Shown here: positions 22,105-30,857 of the stretch, piece by piece | Numbering within the stretch: the stretch's first letter is position 1 | How the letters are laid out: each line of letters starts with the position of its first letter | Assembly: GCA_016124945.1 (NCBI GenBank) | Contig: WGMT01000054.1 | Span: 1-47,963 of the forward strand | From: a bacterium | Lineage (GTDB): Bacteria; Chloroflexota; Anaerolineae; Caldilineales; Caldilineaceae | Direction of reading: 5' to 3' | DNA: 47,963 nucleotides | Position numbers and translations under genes: made by a program | The notes under the pieces: generated by a model | Seen by the model: only the letters and a program-made list of their open reading frames with translations | The model's database searches: none | What the model was told of the DNA's origin: nothing

Positions 22105-23742
22105 ATGCCCACCTACGATACCCTTATCCGCCACGCCCGCGTCGTTGACGGCACGGGCAACCCATGGATCTACGCCGACGTCGCCCTGACCGGTGACCGC
22201 ATCGCCGCCGTGGCGCCGCCCAACAGCATCCCCACCGAGCAGTGCGCCGAAGTGGTGGACGGGACGGGTCACGTCCTCAGCCCCGGCTTCATCGACATTC
22301 AAAGCCACGCCATCCTGCCGCTGATGGTGGACGGGCGCTGCCTCTCCAAAATCACCCAGGGGATCACCACCGAGATCATGGGCGAAGCGTGGACGCCCGC
22401 GCCGGTGGGAGGACGCAATACCGAACCGCTGGCCAACACACTTTTCGTGCTCCACATTTCGCAGGAATGGCAGGATCGCATCCTCACCTGGCAACGCTTT
22501 GCCGACTGGCTGGAGGCGATGGAAGATCACGGCGTGTCGCCCAACGTGGGGTCGTTCCTCGGCGGCGGCACCATCCGCGCCTACGCCAAGGGCATGGAGA
22601 TGGGCCGCCCCAACGAAGACGAACTCAACGTCATGCGTCGCATCACCGCCGAGTCAATGGAGCAGGGCGCATTCGGCGCGTCCTACGCGCTGATCTACCC
22701 GCCCGATTCCTACACCGACACGGCGGAACTCATCGAAGTCTGCAAAGTGGTCAGCCGCTACGGCGGCATCTACATCACCCACATGCGCTCCGAAGCCGAA
22801 CGCATCTTCGAAGCGCTGGACGAGACGCTCACCATCGGGCGTGAGGCCAATCTGCCCGTGGAAATCTACCACCTCAAGGCGTCCAGCCCCAACAGTTGGT
22901 GGAAGATGCCGTCGGTGATCGACCGCATTCACCGCGCCCGCGCCCAGGGGATCGATGTCACCGCGGACATGTACCCCTACCCCGCTTCGGGGACGGGCCT
23001 CACCGCCATTCTGCCCACGTGGACGGCGGCGGACGGCAAGTTCTTCGAAACCATCGCCGACCCCAAAGCCCGCGCCCGCATCCGCGCCGCCCTCGAAGGC
23101 ACCTCGCCCGAAGACGATGGCACGGGGCTGGAGACGCGGGGCGGTCCTCACGGCATTATGCCCATCGGCTTCGAGAAGCCCGAGAACAAGCAGTACGTGG
23201 GCAAGCGCCTCGACGAAATCGCCGCCATGCGCGGCCAGGATTGGATCGACGCCACCCTCGACCTGCTCATCTCCGAAGGGCAGCGCATCAGCACCATCTA
23301 TTTTTCAATGGACGAAAACAACCTGCGCGTGCAGGTGCAGCAGCCGTGGATCAAGTTCTCCACCGACGCCGGCGGCTTCGATCCCGCATGGGCCAAAGCG
23401 CAAGGACCGTACCATCCCCGCGCCTACGGCACCTACCCGCGTGTGCTGCGCAAGTACGTGCGCGAAGAACGCCTGATCACCCTCGAAGACGCCATCCGCA
23501 AGATGACCTCGTCCGTGGCCGATCGCCTGGGCCTGCGCGATCGAGGACAGATCCGCGCCGGCTTCTACGCCGACGTAATCCTCTTCGATCCCGAAACCAT
23601 CGGCGACCGCGCCACCTTCGAAGACCCGCATCAACTGTCCGTGGGCGTGCGCGACGTGTGGGTCAACGGGGCGCGTGTGTTGAAGGAGGGGGCACATACT
23701 GGGTCCACGCCGGGGCGGTTTGTGAAGGGTCCTGGGGCGTGA
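22105..23742 (+). CDS. N-acyl-D-amino-acid deacylase-like amidohydrolase (paralogue 1)
   Basis: 545 residues, D-aminoacylase branch of the amidohydrolase superfamily, which removes acyl groups from D-amino acids or cleaves related amides. The barrel His positions YITHMRSE and EIYHLKAS, and the late STDAGG, are kept. At the first metal site the usual HxH is QSH (66-68), and the bridging cysteine position of GNCGFS-type enzymes is Glu94 in MGEAWTPAP. The overall HPRAYGT...LEDAIRKMTS C-terminus is intact. It starts eight bases after the small gene above. It is a close paralogue of the gene at 26114: 76 of the first 100 residues are identical with no gap. Confidence 0.87.
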   Translation: MPTYDTLIRHARVVDGTGNPWIYADVALTGDRIAAVAPPNSIPTEQCAEVVDGTGHVLSPGFIDIQSHAILPLMVDGRCLSKITQGITTEIMGEAWTPAPVGGRNTEPLANTLFVLHISQEWQDRILTWQRFADWLEAMEDHGVSPNVGSFLGGGTIRAYAKGMEMGRPNEDELNVMRRITAESMEQGAFGASYALIYPPDSYTDTAELIEVCKVVSRYGGIYITHMRSEAERIFEALDETLTIGREANLPVEIYHLKASSPNSWWKMPSVIDRIHRARAQGIDVTADMYPYPASGTGLTAILPTWTAADGKFFETIADPKARARIRAALEGTSPEDDGTGLETRGGPHGIMPIGFEKPENKQYVGKRLDEIAAMRGQDWIDATLDLLISEGQRISTIYFSMDENNLRVQVQQPWIKFSTDAGGFDPAWAKAQGPYHPRAYGTYPRVLRKYVREERLITLEDAIRKMTSSVADRLGLRDRGQIRAGFYADVILFDPETIGDRATFEDPHQLSVGVRDVWVNGARVLKEGAHTGSTPGRFVKGPGA

Positions 23743-23929
23743 TCATGCGAGTGCCAATCGCGCAGCTATCAGCAGACTCGTCACGCTGATAGCGTGATCT
23801 ACGGCACAGGTGAACCTCTCGTCTGTCGTAGCTGCGGTTACCAACCGCAGAACTTCGGCTTCGAGATCACATCTGGCAATAGAGGGTTTAATAGAATCTA
23901 AGTCAAAGGGTTCGGTTACTTGTCACGTT
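23743..23929. other. Non-coding spacer with small inverted repeats
   Basis: No gene is visible. It contains GCTATCAGC/GCTGATAGC (23765-23773 and 23785-23793) and the perfect hairpin CTGCGGTT-ACC-AACCGCAG (23832-23850). The latter looks like a fragment of a dispersed 'rightly/wrongly oriented' palindrome of the kind scattered in large environmental genomes. The 30-bp hairpin follows. Confidence 0.5.
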
Positions 23930-23995
23930 GCGGAGAGAGCATCCTTAGATGCTGGTCTACACGAATAGACCAGCATCTAAGGATGCTCTCTCCGC
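23930..23995. repeat. 30-bp perfect hairpin, family copy 1
   Basis: GCGGAGAGAGCATCCTTAGA and ten more bases (23930-23959) pair perfectly with 23966-23995 around a six-base loop. The stem sits between convergent genes (deacylase and CSLREA protein). A second copy at 30726-30794, also between convergent genes, differs by paired changes in both arms. This suggests a structure maintained as DNA cruciform or RNA stem, for example a bidirectional transcription barrier. Confidence 0.85.
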
Positions 23996-24019
23996 GTTTG
24001 AGTTAGTAACGGCACTGGC

Positions 24020-25963
24020 TTACTCACCGTTTTGTCGAATCACAGGCAAGAAAAACGCTTCCGGCGGCACGTACTCCAGATCCGACTCGTACGCGCCGAT
24101 GTCACAGCCTTCGCCTTGCGGACGGGGTTCGCCGCGTTGGTCCTCGGTGATGGAGGTGCCGTCAATTGCTGTGCAACTGCCGGCATTGAGCGCAGGGCTT
24201 TGGGGGAGGAGAGCGTGGGTGGGCGTGGGTCCACCGTTGTCGGCCAGGGGCGCAAGCCAGGCAGAACGATTGTACTGATCAAGATTGGTGAGCCCCGTTG
24301 GATTGCAACTGCCAAGGTTACCCACTACGTTGTGTCCGTCAGAGACGACTGTACCCAGGCAGTCTGGACCATCACCACTACCGACAATATGGTTATCGGC
24401 GATGATGCTGTTGTAGACTGAGACGACACCCCTATCGTTTGCCACGCCGCCCCCAAAACCGCCGATGCAGAAGGGATCACTCTTGTAAGCATCACAGAAT
24501 GTGGTGTTCTCATCCCCGGTTGCAGTGTTATCGCTGATAGTACTGCCACTCACGAAAAGGGTGCCAAGGTTGAAGATCCCACCGCCGTTGCCACCATAAC
24601 TAGAATACTCAGAAGATCCACTCCGGTTACCGCTGATCGTGCTGTTGGTAACTGAAAATATGCCTCTGTTCAAAACACCTCCTCCGCTTGCTAACTCAAT
24701 GTGGTTATCATAAATGCTGCTCTCGCGCACGACCATTGTTTTTCCGTTGTAAATCCCGCCTCCGCCTCCCTCTCCGATATGAGGAAAAGCAGAAAAACCC
24801 ATGACACGATTGCCGTGAATACGGCTGGTCGATATCCAGGCTTCTCCATTGTTGTATAGCCCCGCGCCGTGCGAATATCCTAACGTTGTATTCATGTGGA
24901 TAATACTACCGGTGATGCTCAAGGTCCCTTGATTTGCGATTCCGCCACCATCCCCACTAAGCCAATTACGACACATGAAGCAGCCTCCGCGTGGACCTGC
25001 CTCATTAAAAGCAATAAAGCTGTCTGTCGTCGAGAGAACGCCTATATTCCAAATGCCGCCACCATCACCACCTATCTCTTGCCAGCCACCGTTCCCTGCT
25101 GTATTGCTGAAAACACGACTACTGATGATCTCCATGAAACCGCGATTGGCAATACCACCGCCATTTCCACCGCGAGCGCCGATGTCGGTAAGAAAGTAGG
25201 ATAGGAGCTCAGAGCCACCACGGTTCTCAATGACGGTGGATTGAATAACCAGGGCAGTGCCATAATTGGCGATTCCCCCACCTTCTCCTCCGTCTGCATG
25301 AACGTAAGTTAGCCCGTTATAGTCTCTATTTTCATAAAATCCATTCCCGGCAGCATTACTGACTACTGCGAGTTCCGTTATGGTCAAGATGCCGCTGTTG
25401 CGCAGGCCGCCACCGGCTTCACCTTCACAAGGATACTGACCATCGTCGCCGCAGCCTGCGCCGGTACTGTCAGGGGCATGTCCATTGCGTAGCGTCAGCC
25501 CGGTGATGTTCACAGCCGCATCTGCATGAACATCCATCACCCGATCAAGTTGATTGGCATCGATGACGGTATCGTCCGACCCAACACCGCTGATGACCAT
25601 GCTGCTCCGAATATCCAGATCCCCGGTGAGGTTGTCGTCTTCGCTGGGACCGGCGAGGATCAGGGTGTAGATGCCCGCCGGCACGAGGATGAGGTCCTCG
25701 CCGTCGCCCGCTGGGCAAGCATCGACGGCGGTGTCGGTGTTCGCAGCTTGAATGGCTTCTCGCAGCGTACAGTTTCCGTTGTTCTGAAAATCGTCGATCG
25801 TGGTGGTGACAGTGATCACCGTGCCGGGAGGTGGATCAAAGGACGAGAGCGCATATTGTCCTGCGCGGGGCGTGGGGGGTAGATCAGCTTGCGCGAAAAG
25901 GCCAAGCGTCAAAATAGAGACACACGAAATAGCGACCGCAAACGCGGCAAAAAGACGGTACAT
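24020..25963 (-). CDS. Secreted CSLREA / choice-of-anchor Q repeat protein
   Basis: 647 residues. A signal peptide (1-25, ending GLFAQA) is followed by the CSLREA motif region (TVTTTIDDF to CTLREAIQAAN, Cys65). A right-handed beta-helix-like body with many polymorphic-outer-protein-like strands follows (repeats of GGGIxN-x-GxL-x-x-xSxI), then a choice-of-anchor Q C-terminus with LADNGGPTPTHAL and GCDIGAYE. It is probably a surface or extracellular adhesin or pectate-lyase-fold protein; no catalytic residues are evident. ATG 25963 has AAGGAG nine bases upstream. A longer in-frame stretch to 26539 is antisense to the second deacylase and is rejected. Divergent from that gene. Confidence 0.85.
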   Translation of the reverse strand: MYRLFAAFAVAISCVSILTLGLFAQADLPPTPRAGQYALSSFDPPPGTVITVTTTIDDFQNNGNCTLREAIQAANTDTAVDACPAGDGEDLILVPAGIYTLILAGPSEDDNLTGDLDIRSSMVISGVGSDDTVIDANQLDRVMDVHADAAVNITGLTLRNGHAPDSTGAGCGDDGQYPCEGEAGGGLRNSGILTITELAVVSNAAGNGFYENRDYNGLTYVHADGGEGGGIANYGTALVIQSTVIENRGGSELLSYFLTDIGARGGNGGGIANRGFMEIISSRVFSNTAGNGGWQEIGGDGGGIWNIGVLSTTDSFIAFNEAGPRGGCFMCRNWLSGDGGGIANQGTLSITGSIIHMNTTLGYSHGAGLYNNGEAWISTSRIHGNRVMGFSAFPHIGEGGGGGIYNGKTMVVRESSIYDNHIELASGGGVLNRGIFSVTNSTISGNRSGSSEYSSYGGNGGGIFNLGTLFVSGSTISDNTATGDENTTFCDAYKSDPFCIGGFGGGVANDRGVVSVYNSIIADNHIVGSGDGPDCLGTVVSDGHNVVGNLGSCNPTGLTNLDQYNRSAWLAPLADNGGPTPTHALLPQSPALNAGSCTAIDGTSITEDQRGEPRPQGEGCDIGAYESDLEYVPPEAFFLPVIRQNGE

Positions 25964-26029
25964 ACGAGGTGGCTCCTTGGTGCGGGGTTGAATGATACGC
26001 GTCAGGTCGGTGCGAGGATGTTGGCGGCG

Positions 26030-26058
26030 TTGTACCCAGACCTGCTTGCGTGTATCAT
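26030..26058 (+). promoter_or_regulatory. Possible promoter of the second deacylase gene
   Basis: TTGTAC (26030-26035) and TATCAT (26053-26058) are 17 bp apart, in the 150-bp divergent spacer. The -35 is weak, so the call is tentative. AAGGAG at 26099 is the ribosome-binding site. Confidence 0.35.
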
Positions 26059-26113
26059 AGCACAATCGAACGAACCCATCTACCAGCTTCCCCAGTAAAA
26101 AGGAGACACACCC

Positions 26114-27745
26114 ATGCCCACCTACGACACCCTCATCCGCGGCGCCCGCATTGTGGACGGCACCGGCAACCCATGGACCTACGGCGACGTCGCCCTCAGC
26201 GGCGAGACCATAGCCGCCGTGGCCCCGCCCGGTGCAATCCCTGCCGAGAACTGCGGCGAGGTGGTGGACGCTACCGGCATGGTCGTCTGCCCCGGCTTCG
26301 TGGACATCATCAGCCACTCGATCCTGCCGCTGATGGTGGACGGGCGCAGCCTCTCCAAAATCAATCAGGGCGTGACGACGGAGGTGATGGGCGAAGGGTG
26401 GACCCCTGCGCCCCACGGCGGTAAGATCACACGCATCCTGCCCAAGCACCAGTTCAGTTCGCTGCTCGATCCCGCCTGGGAAGAGCGCATCCCCACGTGG
26501 ACGAAGTTCAGCGATTGGCTCGACGCCATGATCGATCACGGCGTGTCGCCCAACATCGGTTCGTTCCTTGGCGGCGGCTCCCTACGCACCTACGCAAAGG
26601 GCATGGCCATGGGCAAACCGACCGCCGACGAGATGGAGACCATGAAGCGTGTCACCGCCGAGTCGATGGAACAGGGCGCGTTCGGCGTCTCCTTCGCGCT
26701 GATCTACCCGCCCAGCAGCTACACCGACACCGATGAGATCGTCGAGATCTGCAAAGTCATCAGCAAGTACAACGGCATCTACATCACCCACCTGCGCTCC
26801 GAGGCCGACGAATTCCTCGAAGGGCTGGAAGAAGCCATTGAAATTGGTCAACGCGCCGACGTGCCGGTGGAGATCTACCACCTCAAGGCAGCGGGCAAGA
26901 AGAACTGGTGGAAGATGTCCGCCGCCATCGAGCGCATCAACCAGGCCCGCGCCGACGGTGTGGACGTCACCGCCGATGTCTACACCTACACGGCGATGGG
27001 GACGGGGTTGTCCTCGGTGCTGCCGCCGTGGGCGCAGGCCGACGACAAGTTCTACGAGAACGTCAAAGATCCTGCCATGCGCGCCAAGATCAAAACCGAA
27101 GCGCTCAACCCGTCCGGCGGGTGGGAAGCGATGGTGGAACTGTGCGGCGAGGACGGCGTGATGCCCATCGGCTTCATGAAAGAGGAGAACCAGCAGTACG
27201 TGGGCAAGCGCCTCAACGAGATCGCCGAGATGATGGGCAAAGAGTGGCCCGACGCCGTCATGGATCTCTTTGCCAGCGAGGAACAGCGCATCAGTACGAT
27301 TTACTACTCAATGTCCGAGCAGAACATGCACCGCAAACTGCGTGCGCCGTGGACAACCATCTCCACCGACGCCGGCGGCCTCGATCCGGCTTGGGCTGCA
27401 CCCACAGGACCGTACCATCCCCGCGCCTACGGCACCTACAGCCGTGTCCTCGGCAAGTATGTGCGCGAAGAGAAGGTGCTCACCCTCGAAGACGCCGTGC
27501 GCAAAATGTCCGGCGCGCTCTGTGACCGCCTGGGCCTGCGCGATCGCGGACAGATCCGCGCCGGCTTCTACGCCGACGTCGTCATCTTCGACCCCGAAAC
27601 CGTGGGCGACCGCGCCACCTTCGAGGACCCGCACCAACTATCCGTGGGTGTGCGCGATGTCTGGATCAACGGTGGTCGCGTCCTTAAGGACGGGGAACAC
27701 ACCGGGGCCAAGCCGGGCAAGATTGTGCGCGGGGGTGGTGCTTGA
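26114..27745 (+). CDS. N-acyl-D-amino-acid deacylase-like amidohydrolase (paralogue 2)
   Basis: 543 residues, same architecture as the gene at 22105. The first metal motif reads IISH (65-68) instead of HxH, and Glu94 (MGEGWTPAP) replaces the cysteine seen in classical D-aminoacylases. YITHLRSE, EIYHLKAA and STDAGG are kept. Both paralogues share the same substitutions, so this is a consistent subfamily feature rather than decay. The two copies flank an unrelated surface-protein gene, as if that gene entered between tandem duplicates. Substrate likely an N-acyl amino acid or dipeptide; not determined. Confidence 0.87.
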   Translation: MPTYDTLIRGARIVDGTGNPWTYGDVALSGETIAAVAPPGAIPAENCGEVVDATGMVVCPGFVDIISHSILPLMVDGRSLSKINQGVTTEVMGEGWTPAPHGGKITRILPKHQFSSLLDPAWEERIPTWTKFSDWLDAMIDHGVSPNIGSFLGGGSLRTYAKGMAMGKPTADEMETMKRVTAESMEQGAFGVSFALIYPPSSYTDTDEIVEICKVISKYNGIYITHLRSEADEFLEGLEEAIEIGQRADVPVEIYHLKAAGKKNWWKMSAAIERINQARADGVDVTADVYTYTAMGTGLSSVLPPWAQADDKFYENVKDPAMRAKIKTEALNPSGGWEAMVELCGEDGVMPIGFMKEENQQYVGKRLNEIAEMMGKEWPDAVMDLFASEEQRISTIYYSMSEQNMHRKLRAPWTTISTDAGGLDPAWAAPTGPYHPRAYGTYSRVLGKYVREEKVLTLEDAVRKMSGALCDRLGLRDRGQIRAGFYADVVIFDPETVGDRATFEDPHQLSVGVRDVWINGGRVLKDGEHTGAKPGKIVRGGGA

Positions 27746-27769
27746 TCTGTAGATTCCAAACGGAGTTAG

Positions 27770-27866
27770 GATAGAACGCGGATTGAGCGGATGAGGCGGA
27801 TTGGAACAGATTTTTTCTGGTTTATCCGCCTTGATCCGCTCAATCCGCCCAAGTTCACGTTCTATC
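27770..27866. repeat. Imperfect palindrome between deacylase 2 and antitoxin 2
   Basis: GATAGAACG with CGGATTGAGCGGAT on the left (27770-27801) faces their complements on the right (27824-27866). The right side has about ten extra bases between the two blocks. The repeated GCGGATTGA word has a 9-bp rather than 7-bp period. Confidence 0.55.
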
Positions 27867-27954
27867 TCCGGCAGGTTCGGAGTCGTTGGTGCCGGAAGCG
27901 CCGGTTCGTGATAGAATCAGGGCAAGTGTCTGTATACCTTGTGGAGGGTTTACG

Positions 27955-28206
27955 ATGGCGACTACTCAGATTCATTTGACAGAAATGGAATCCAAGGCGC
28001 TCGAAGAAATCGCACATCAGGTCGGAAAGACCGAAGAAGAACTGCTTCACGAAGTGGTTCAGAACTTCATATCTACCTCAAAACAGAGGGCCCTTGCGGA
28101 GCGGAGGGAGCGTTTACGGCAGGCGCAGGGAATGTGGCGTGGGCGTGAAGATCTGCCCGACGTACAAGAACTCCGTCGTGAATCTGACCGTAGTTCACTT
28201 CAGTGA
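27955..28206 (+). CDS. Antitoxin of a PIN toxin pair (VapB-like)
   Basis: 83 residues. A short strand (TTQIHLTEME) and helices are followed by the C-terminal pattern MWRGREDLPDVQELRRESDR. That closely follows the toxin-binding tail (W-x-R-D-DLPD-x-x-ELR) seen in many antitoxins of PIN toxins. GGAGG seven bases before ATG 27955 is a strong ribosome-binding site. The PIN gene starts 64 bases after the stop, a looser arrangement than usual. Confidence 0.82.
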   Translation: MATTQIHLTEMESKALEEIAHQVGKTEEELLHEVVQNFISTSKQRALAERRERLRQAQGMWRGREDLPDVQELRRESDRSSLQ

Positions 28207-28270
28207 GGCGGCTCTGTAATTCTGTACTTTGCACCATCGATTGGCCCAACTACCACATTGGAGTATCAAC

Positions 28271-28648
28271 GTGGTTCTCATCGATACAGATGTGCTGATT
28301 GATTACTTACGCGAGCGGGAAGAGGCTGTGTCATTCTTAAACAGCATCGTTGATGAAATTGCGATTTCAGCGATCACTGTGGCAGAACTCTATGCCGGTG
28401 TACGCGAAGGTGCCGAGCGAAAGAAGCTAGACACATTCATCAGTGCCTTTGAAATCGTCAAGATTGATGGAGAGATTGCAGTGCAAGGCGGACTGTTTCG
28501 CCGCGACTTCGTCCGCAGCCACGGCGTCGGTCTCGCTGACGCCTTAATCGCTGCTTCGGCAGTATCTTGTGGAGCAACATTGGTCACACTGAATGACAAG
28601 CATTTCCCTATGCTCGACTCAGTGTCTGTACCGTACCGAAAACAATGA
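28271..28648 (+). CDS. PIN-domain toxin (VapC-like)
   Basis: 125 residues, complete PIN domain with Asp5 (LIDTDVLIDYL), Glu39 (VAELYAG), Asp90 (LADALIAA) and Asp109 (LNDKHF). The predicted activity is endoribonuclease. I choose GTG 28271 as start: TTGGAG precedes it by seven bases and it begins right at the first PIN strand. A TTG start at 28229 would add 14 residues with no homology. Its antitoxin is the gene at 27955. Confidence 0.85.
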   Translation: MVLIDTDVLIDYLREREEAVSFLNSIVDEIAISAITVAELYAGVREGAERKKLDTFISAFEIVKIDGEIAVQGGLFRRDFVRSHGVGLADALIAASAVSCGATLVTLNDKHFPMLDSVSVPYRKQ

Positions 28649-28651
28649 CAG

Positions 28652-28682
28652 GCGGTGCAGAGGAGTGTTTCCCCTGCACCGC
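28652..28682 (+). terminator. Hairpin after the second toxin gene
   Basis: GCGGTGCAGAGG (28652-28663) pairs with CCCCTGCACCGC (28671-28682) with one mismatch, leaving a seven-base loop. There is no U-tract. It lies four bases after the toxin stop codon. Confidence 0.5.
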
Positions 28683-28724
28683 TGCTAATCGCCCAATCTC
28701 TTAATCGCCCACTCCCCCAATCCC

Positions 28725-29762
28725 ATGCTTATCTCCGACTCCATCGAACGCTATCTCGAAGACGCCAGCATCGGCAGCGCCTACACGCGGCGCACTTACC
28801 GCACATCGATGACCCACTTTCAGGCGTACTTGACTGAGCGCAAGCTGACGCCCGACGTCACCGAAATCGACCGCCTGGACGTGGATCGTCTGCTCGCCTT
28901 TGCCAACTACCTGCTCGACGAATCCGGCGTAGGACAGCGCACGCTGCACACCTATCTGGCCGGGCTGGTGGGGTGGGTGCAGTTCTTACAGGTACGCGGC
29001 TGGCTGCCCCTTACGCCCCAGGAACTGGCCCGCTTTAACGAAGGCATCAAGCGTGTCCGTAAAAACCAGCGCCCACCCGATCTCGTCCCCCATCCCCCCA
29101 AGCCCGAGGACCTGGCCGCGCTCGTCGCCGCCGCCTACGAGCGTCCCCTCAAGCGCAAGGACGATGAACGCGAGTTCCTGGGCAAACTGCGCGACATTGC
29201 CGTCGTCGAAGTGCTGCGCTGCACCGGTCTGCGTGTGGGCGAACTGGTGAAGATCACACGCAAGCAGCTCGACGGCGACGAGAAGTCGGCGTGGGTCATC
29301 GGCAAGCGGGGCAAGGCACGGCGCATCTACTTCGATCAACCGGCGTGGGGCGCCATCCATCGCTACTTGCAGGCCCGGCAGATCCACGACGGTGCGGCGC
29401 AACGTCCACTGGCCGAGTTGCCCGTCTTTGCGCGGCATGACAAGCGTGCCGGTTCGAAAATCTTGCCGCTGACCACCATGAGCATTCAGAACACGATCCG
29501 CGATCTGGCGGACCGCGCCGATCTAGCCGCTAAAGGCATCACGCCCCACGCCTTACGCCACTACTTCGCCACCCGCATCTACCAGACCACCCACGATCTC
29601 GCCGTCACCCAAACCGCGCTGGGCCATTCCAGCCCCAACACCACACGCATCTACGCCAAACTTGAAGACGATGCCGTACGCAGCGCCCATCAACGCGCCT
29701 TCGGGCGCGGACAAGCTGAATCCACCGAAGAGAAACTCCCCCCAAACAAAGAAACAGAATGA
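28725..29762 (+). CDS. Tyrosine recombinase (XerC/XerD-like integrase)
   Basis: 345 residues. The N-terminal SAM-like core-binding domain spans about 5-95. The catalytic domain has all signature residues: Arg170 (CTGLRVGEL), Lys197 (GKRGKARR), His275 and Arg278 (HALRHYFAT), His301 (LGHSS) and Tyr310 (TRIYAK). It is therefore likely active in site-specific recombination. No phage, integron or transposon cargo lies beside it and no attachment site is evident, so it could be a chromosomal Xer protein or a mobile-element relic. There is no good ribosome-binding site; the ATG follows AATC-type repeat sequence. Confidence 0.88.
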   Translation: MLISDSIERYLEDASIGSAYTRRTYRTSMTHFQAYLTERKLTPDVTEIDRLDVDRLLAFANYLLDESGVGQRTLHTYLAGLVGWVQFLQVRGWLPLTPQELARFNEGIKRVRKNQRPPDLVPHPPKPEDLAALVAAAYERPLKRKDDEREFLGKLRDIAVVEVLRCTGLRVGELVKITRKQLDGDEKSAWVIGKRGKARRIYFDQPAWGAIHRYLQARQIHDGAAQRPLAELPVFARHDKRAGSKILPLTTMSIQNTIRDLADRADLAAKGITPHALRHYFATRIYQTTHDLAVTQTALGHSSPNTTRIYAKLEDDAVRSAHQRAFGRGQAESTEEKLPPNKETE

Positions 29763-29804
29763 TCCGCAAAGGTTCAATTAAGTACACTGTAACGAGAGCG
29801 TACC

Positions 29805-30617
29805 ATGACGAAGTATACAATTTTGCTCCCCCCGTCCGAAGGGAAAGCTGACGACGGCATGACCCGCCGCTCCTGGCCCCAAATTGCCGACGATCCCAAG
29901 CTTAACCGCTTTGCGGCACTGAATCCGCAGCGGCAGACCGTGATCCACGCGCTTCAACGCACCGTGACCGATCTCCCGCGTACGGATCTCGAAGCGCTCT
30001 TTGGCGTCAAAGACGAGGCCCTTGACGCCGCTCTTGCCGCCAACCGGAGCGTCCTCGGTGCGCCGTTGTTGCCCGCCATTGAGCGCTACACCGGCGTCAT
30101 GTTCGATTTCCTCGACTACGCCGGTATGGACAGCAAAAGCCAACGTGCTTTCCGCTCGCACGCAATCCTCTTTAGCGGCCTTTGGGGATTGCTGCGCCCA
30201 GGCGACCTGATCCCCGATTACAAACTGAAGATCGACGCCACGTTGCCCGAAATTGGCGTCCTCACCAGCTTTTGGAAGCCCCACATCAGTGCCGTCCTCA
30301 ACCCACTGCTCACCGGTCACGTCGTCTGGGATCTCCTACCCGGCGCGCACGCCCGCGCCTGGGACGGCAAAGCCGACGTCAAGGCGCGTTGGTCGATCAA
30401 ATTCGTCGAGCGAGTCGAGAAAAAGGGCAAAGTCTCATACCGCACCGTCAGCCATTGGTCCAAAGCGCTGAAAGGTGCGCTTGTGCGCTACATCTGCGCC
30501 AACGGCACCACCCATCCACGTGCCTTTGCAGATTTTCAGCACCCGCAAGGCTATGTCTACGCGCCGGAGCAGGGTGAAGAGGATGAGATTGTCTTTGTGA
30601 AGGATGACAGTGCGTAG
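29805..30617 (+). CDS. yaaA: YaaA family peroxide-stress protein (DUF328)
   Basis: 270 residues. LLPPSEGK near the start and SGLWGLLRPGDLIPDYKLKI near 125-145 are the family hallmarks. E. coli YaaA lowers free iron under hydrogen peroxide and binds DNA; the same helix-hairpin-helix-containing fold is expected here. The stop codon TAG is within the first GTAGTGG heptad of the spacer. Convergent with pepF. Confidence 0.9.
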   Translation: MTKYTILLPPSEGKADDGMTRRSWPQIADDPKLNRFAALNPQRQTVIHALQRTVTDLPRTDLEALFGVKDEALDAALAANRSVLGAPLLPAIERYTGVMFDFLDYAGMDSKSQRAFRSHAILFSGLWGLLRPGDLIPDYKLKIDATLPEIGVLTSFWKPHISAVLNPLLTGHVVWDLLPGAHARAWDGKADVKARWSIKFVERVEKKGKVSYRTVSHWSKALKGALVRYICANGTTHPRAFADFQHPQGYVYAPEQGEEDEIVFVKDDSA

Positions 30618-30641
30618 TGGGTAGTGGGTGGTGCGCGGTGC
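30614..30641. repeat. GTAGTGG heptad run starting in the yaaA stop codon
   Basis: GTAGTGG, GTAGTGG, GTGGTGC, GCGGTGC run from 30614 to 30641. The yaaA stop TAG occupies bases 2-4 of the first unit. Confidence 0.75.
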
Positions 30642-30725
30642 GTGGACCAGTCGAGCATGTGAACGTGTATTGATGAACATCGGGGTATTTGTAGTACAGG
30701 GAAACTCAACTTACCGAACATCAAA

Positions 30726-30794
30726 GCGCGGAGAGAGCATCCTCAGATGCGGTCGTATATGTGTGGACCGCATCTGAGGATGCTCTCTCCGCGC
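30726..30794. repeat. 29-bp perfect hairpin, family copy 2
   Basis: GCGCGGAGAGAGCATCCTCA plus nine bases (30726-30754) pair perfectly with 30766-30794 around an 11-base loop. Compared with copy 1, CCTTAGA has become CCTCAGA with the partner TCTAAGG changed to TCTGAGG, and a T lost from GCTGGTC is matched by loss of its partner A. It lies between convergent yaaA and pepF. Confidence 0.85.
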
Positions 30795-30857
30795 AAAACC
30801 CATTGATTCTATATACCCAACGCCCATCCGTGGGCGAATCATACCAATCCCCAGTCC

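Noticed and set aside
25964..26539. N-terminal extension of the CSLREA protein by about 190 residues
   Set aside because: It is antisense to the start of the second deacylase and lacks a ribosome-binding site, while ATG 25963 begins a normal signal peptide after AAGGAG.
28725..29762. Prophage or integron integrase marking an island
   Set aside because: No phage structural genes, cassettes, attC-like sites or tRNA target lie nearby; it is a lone recombinase.
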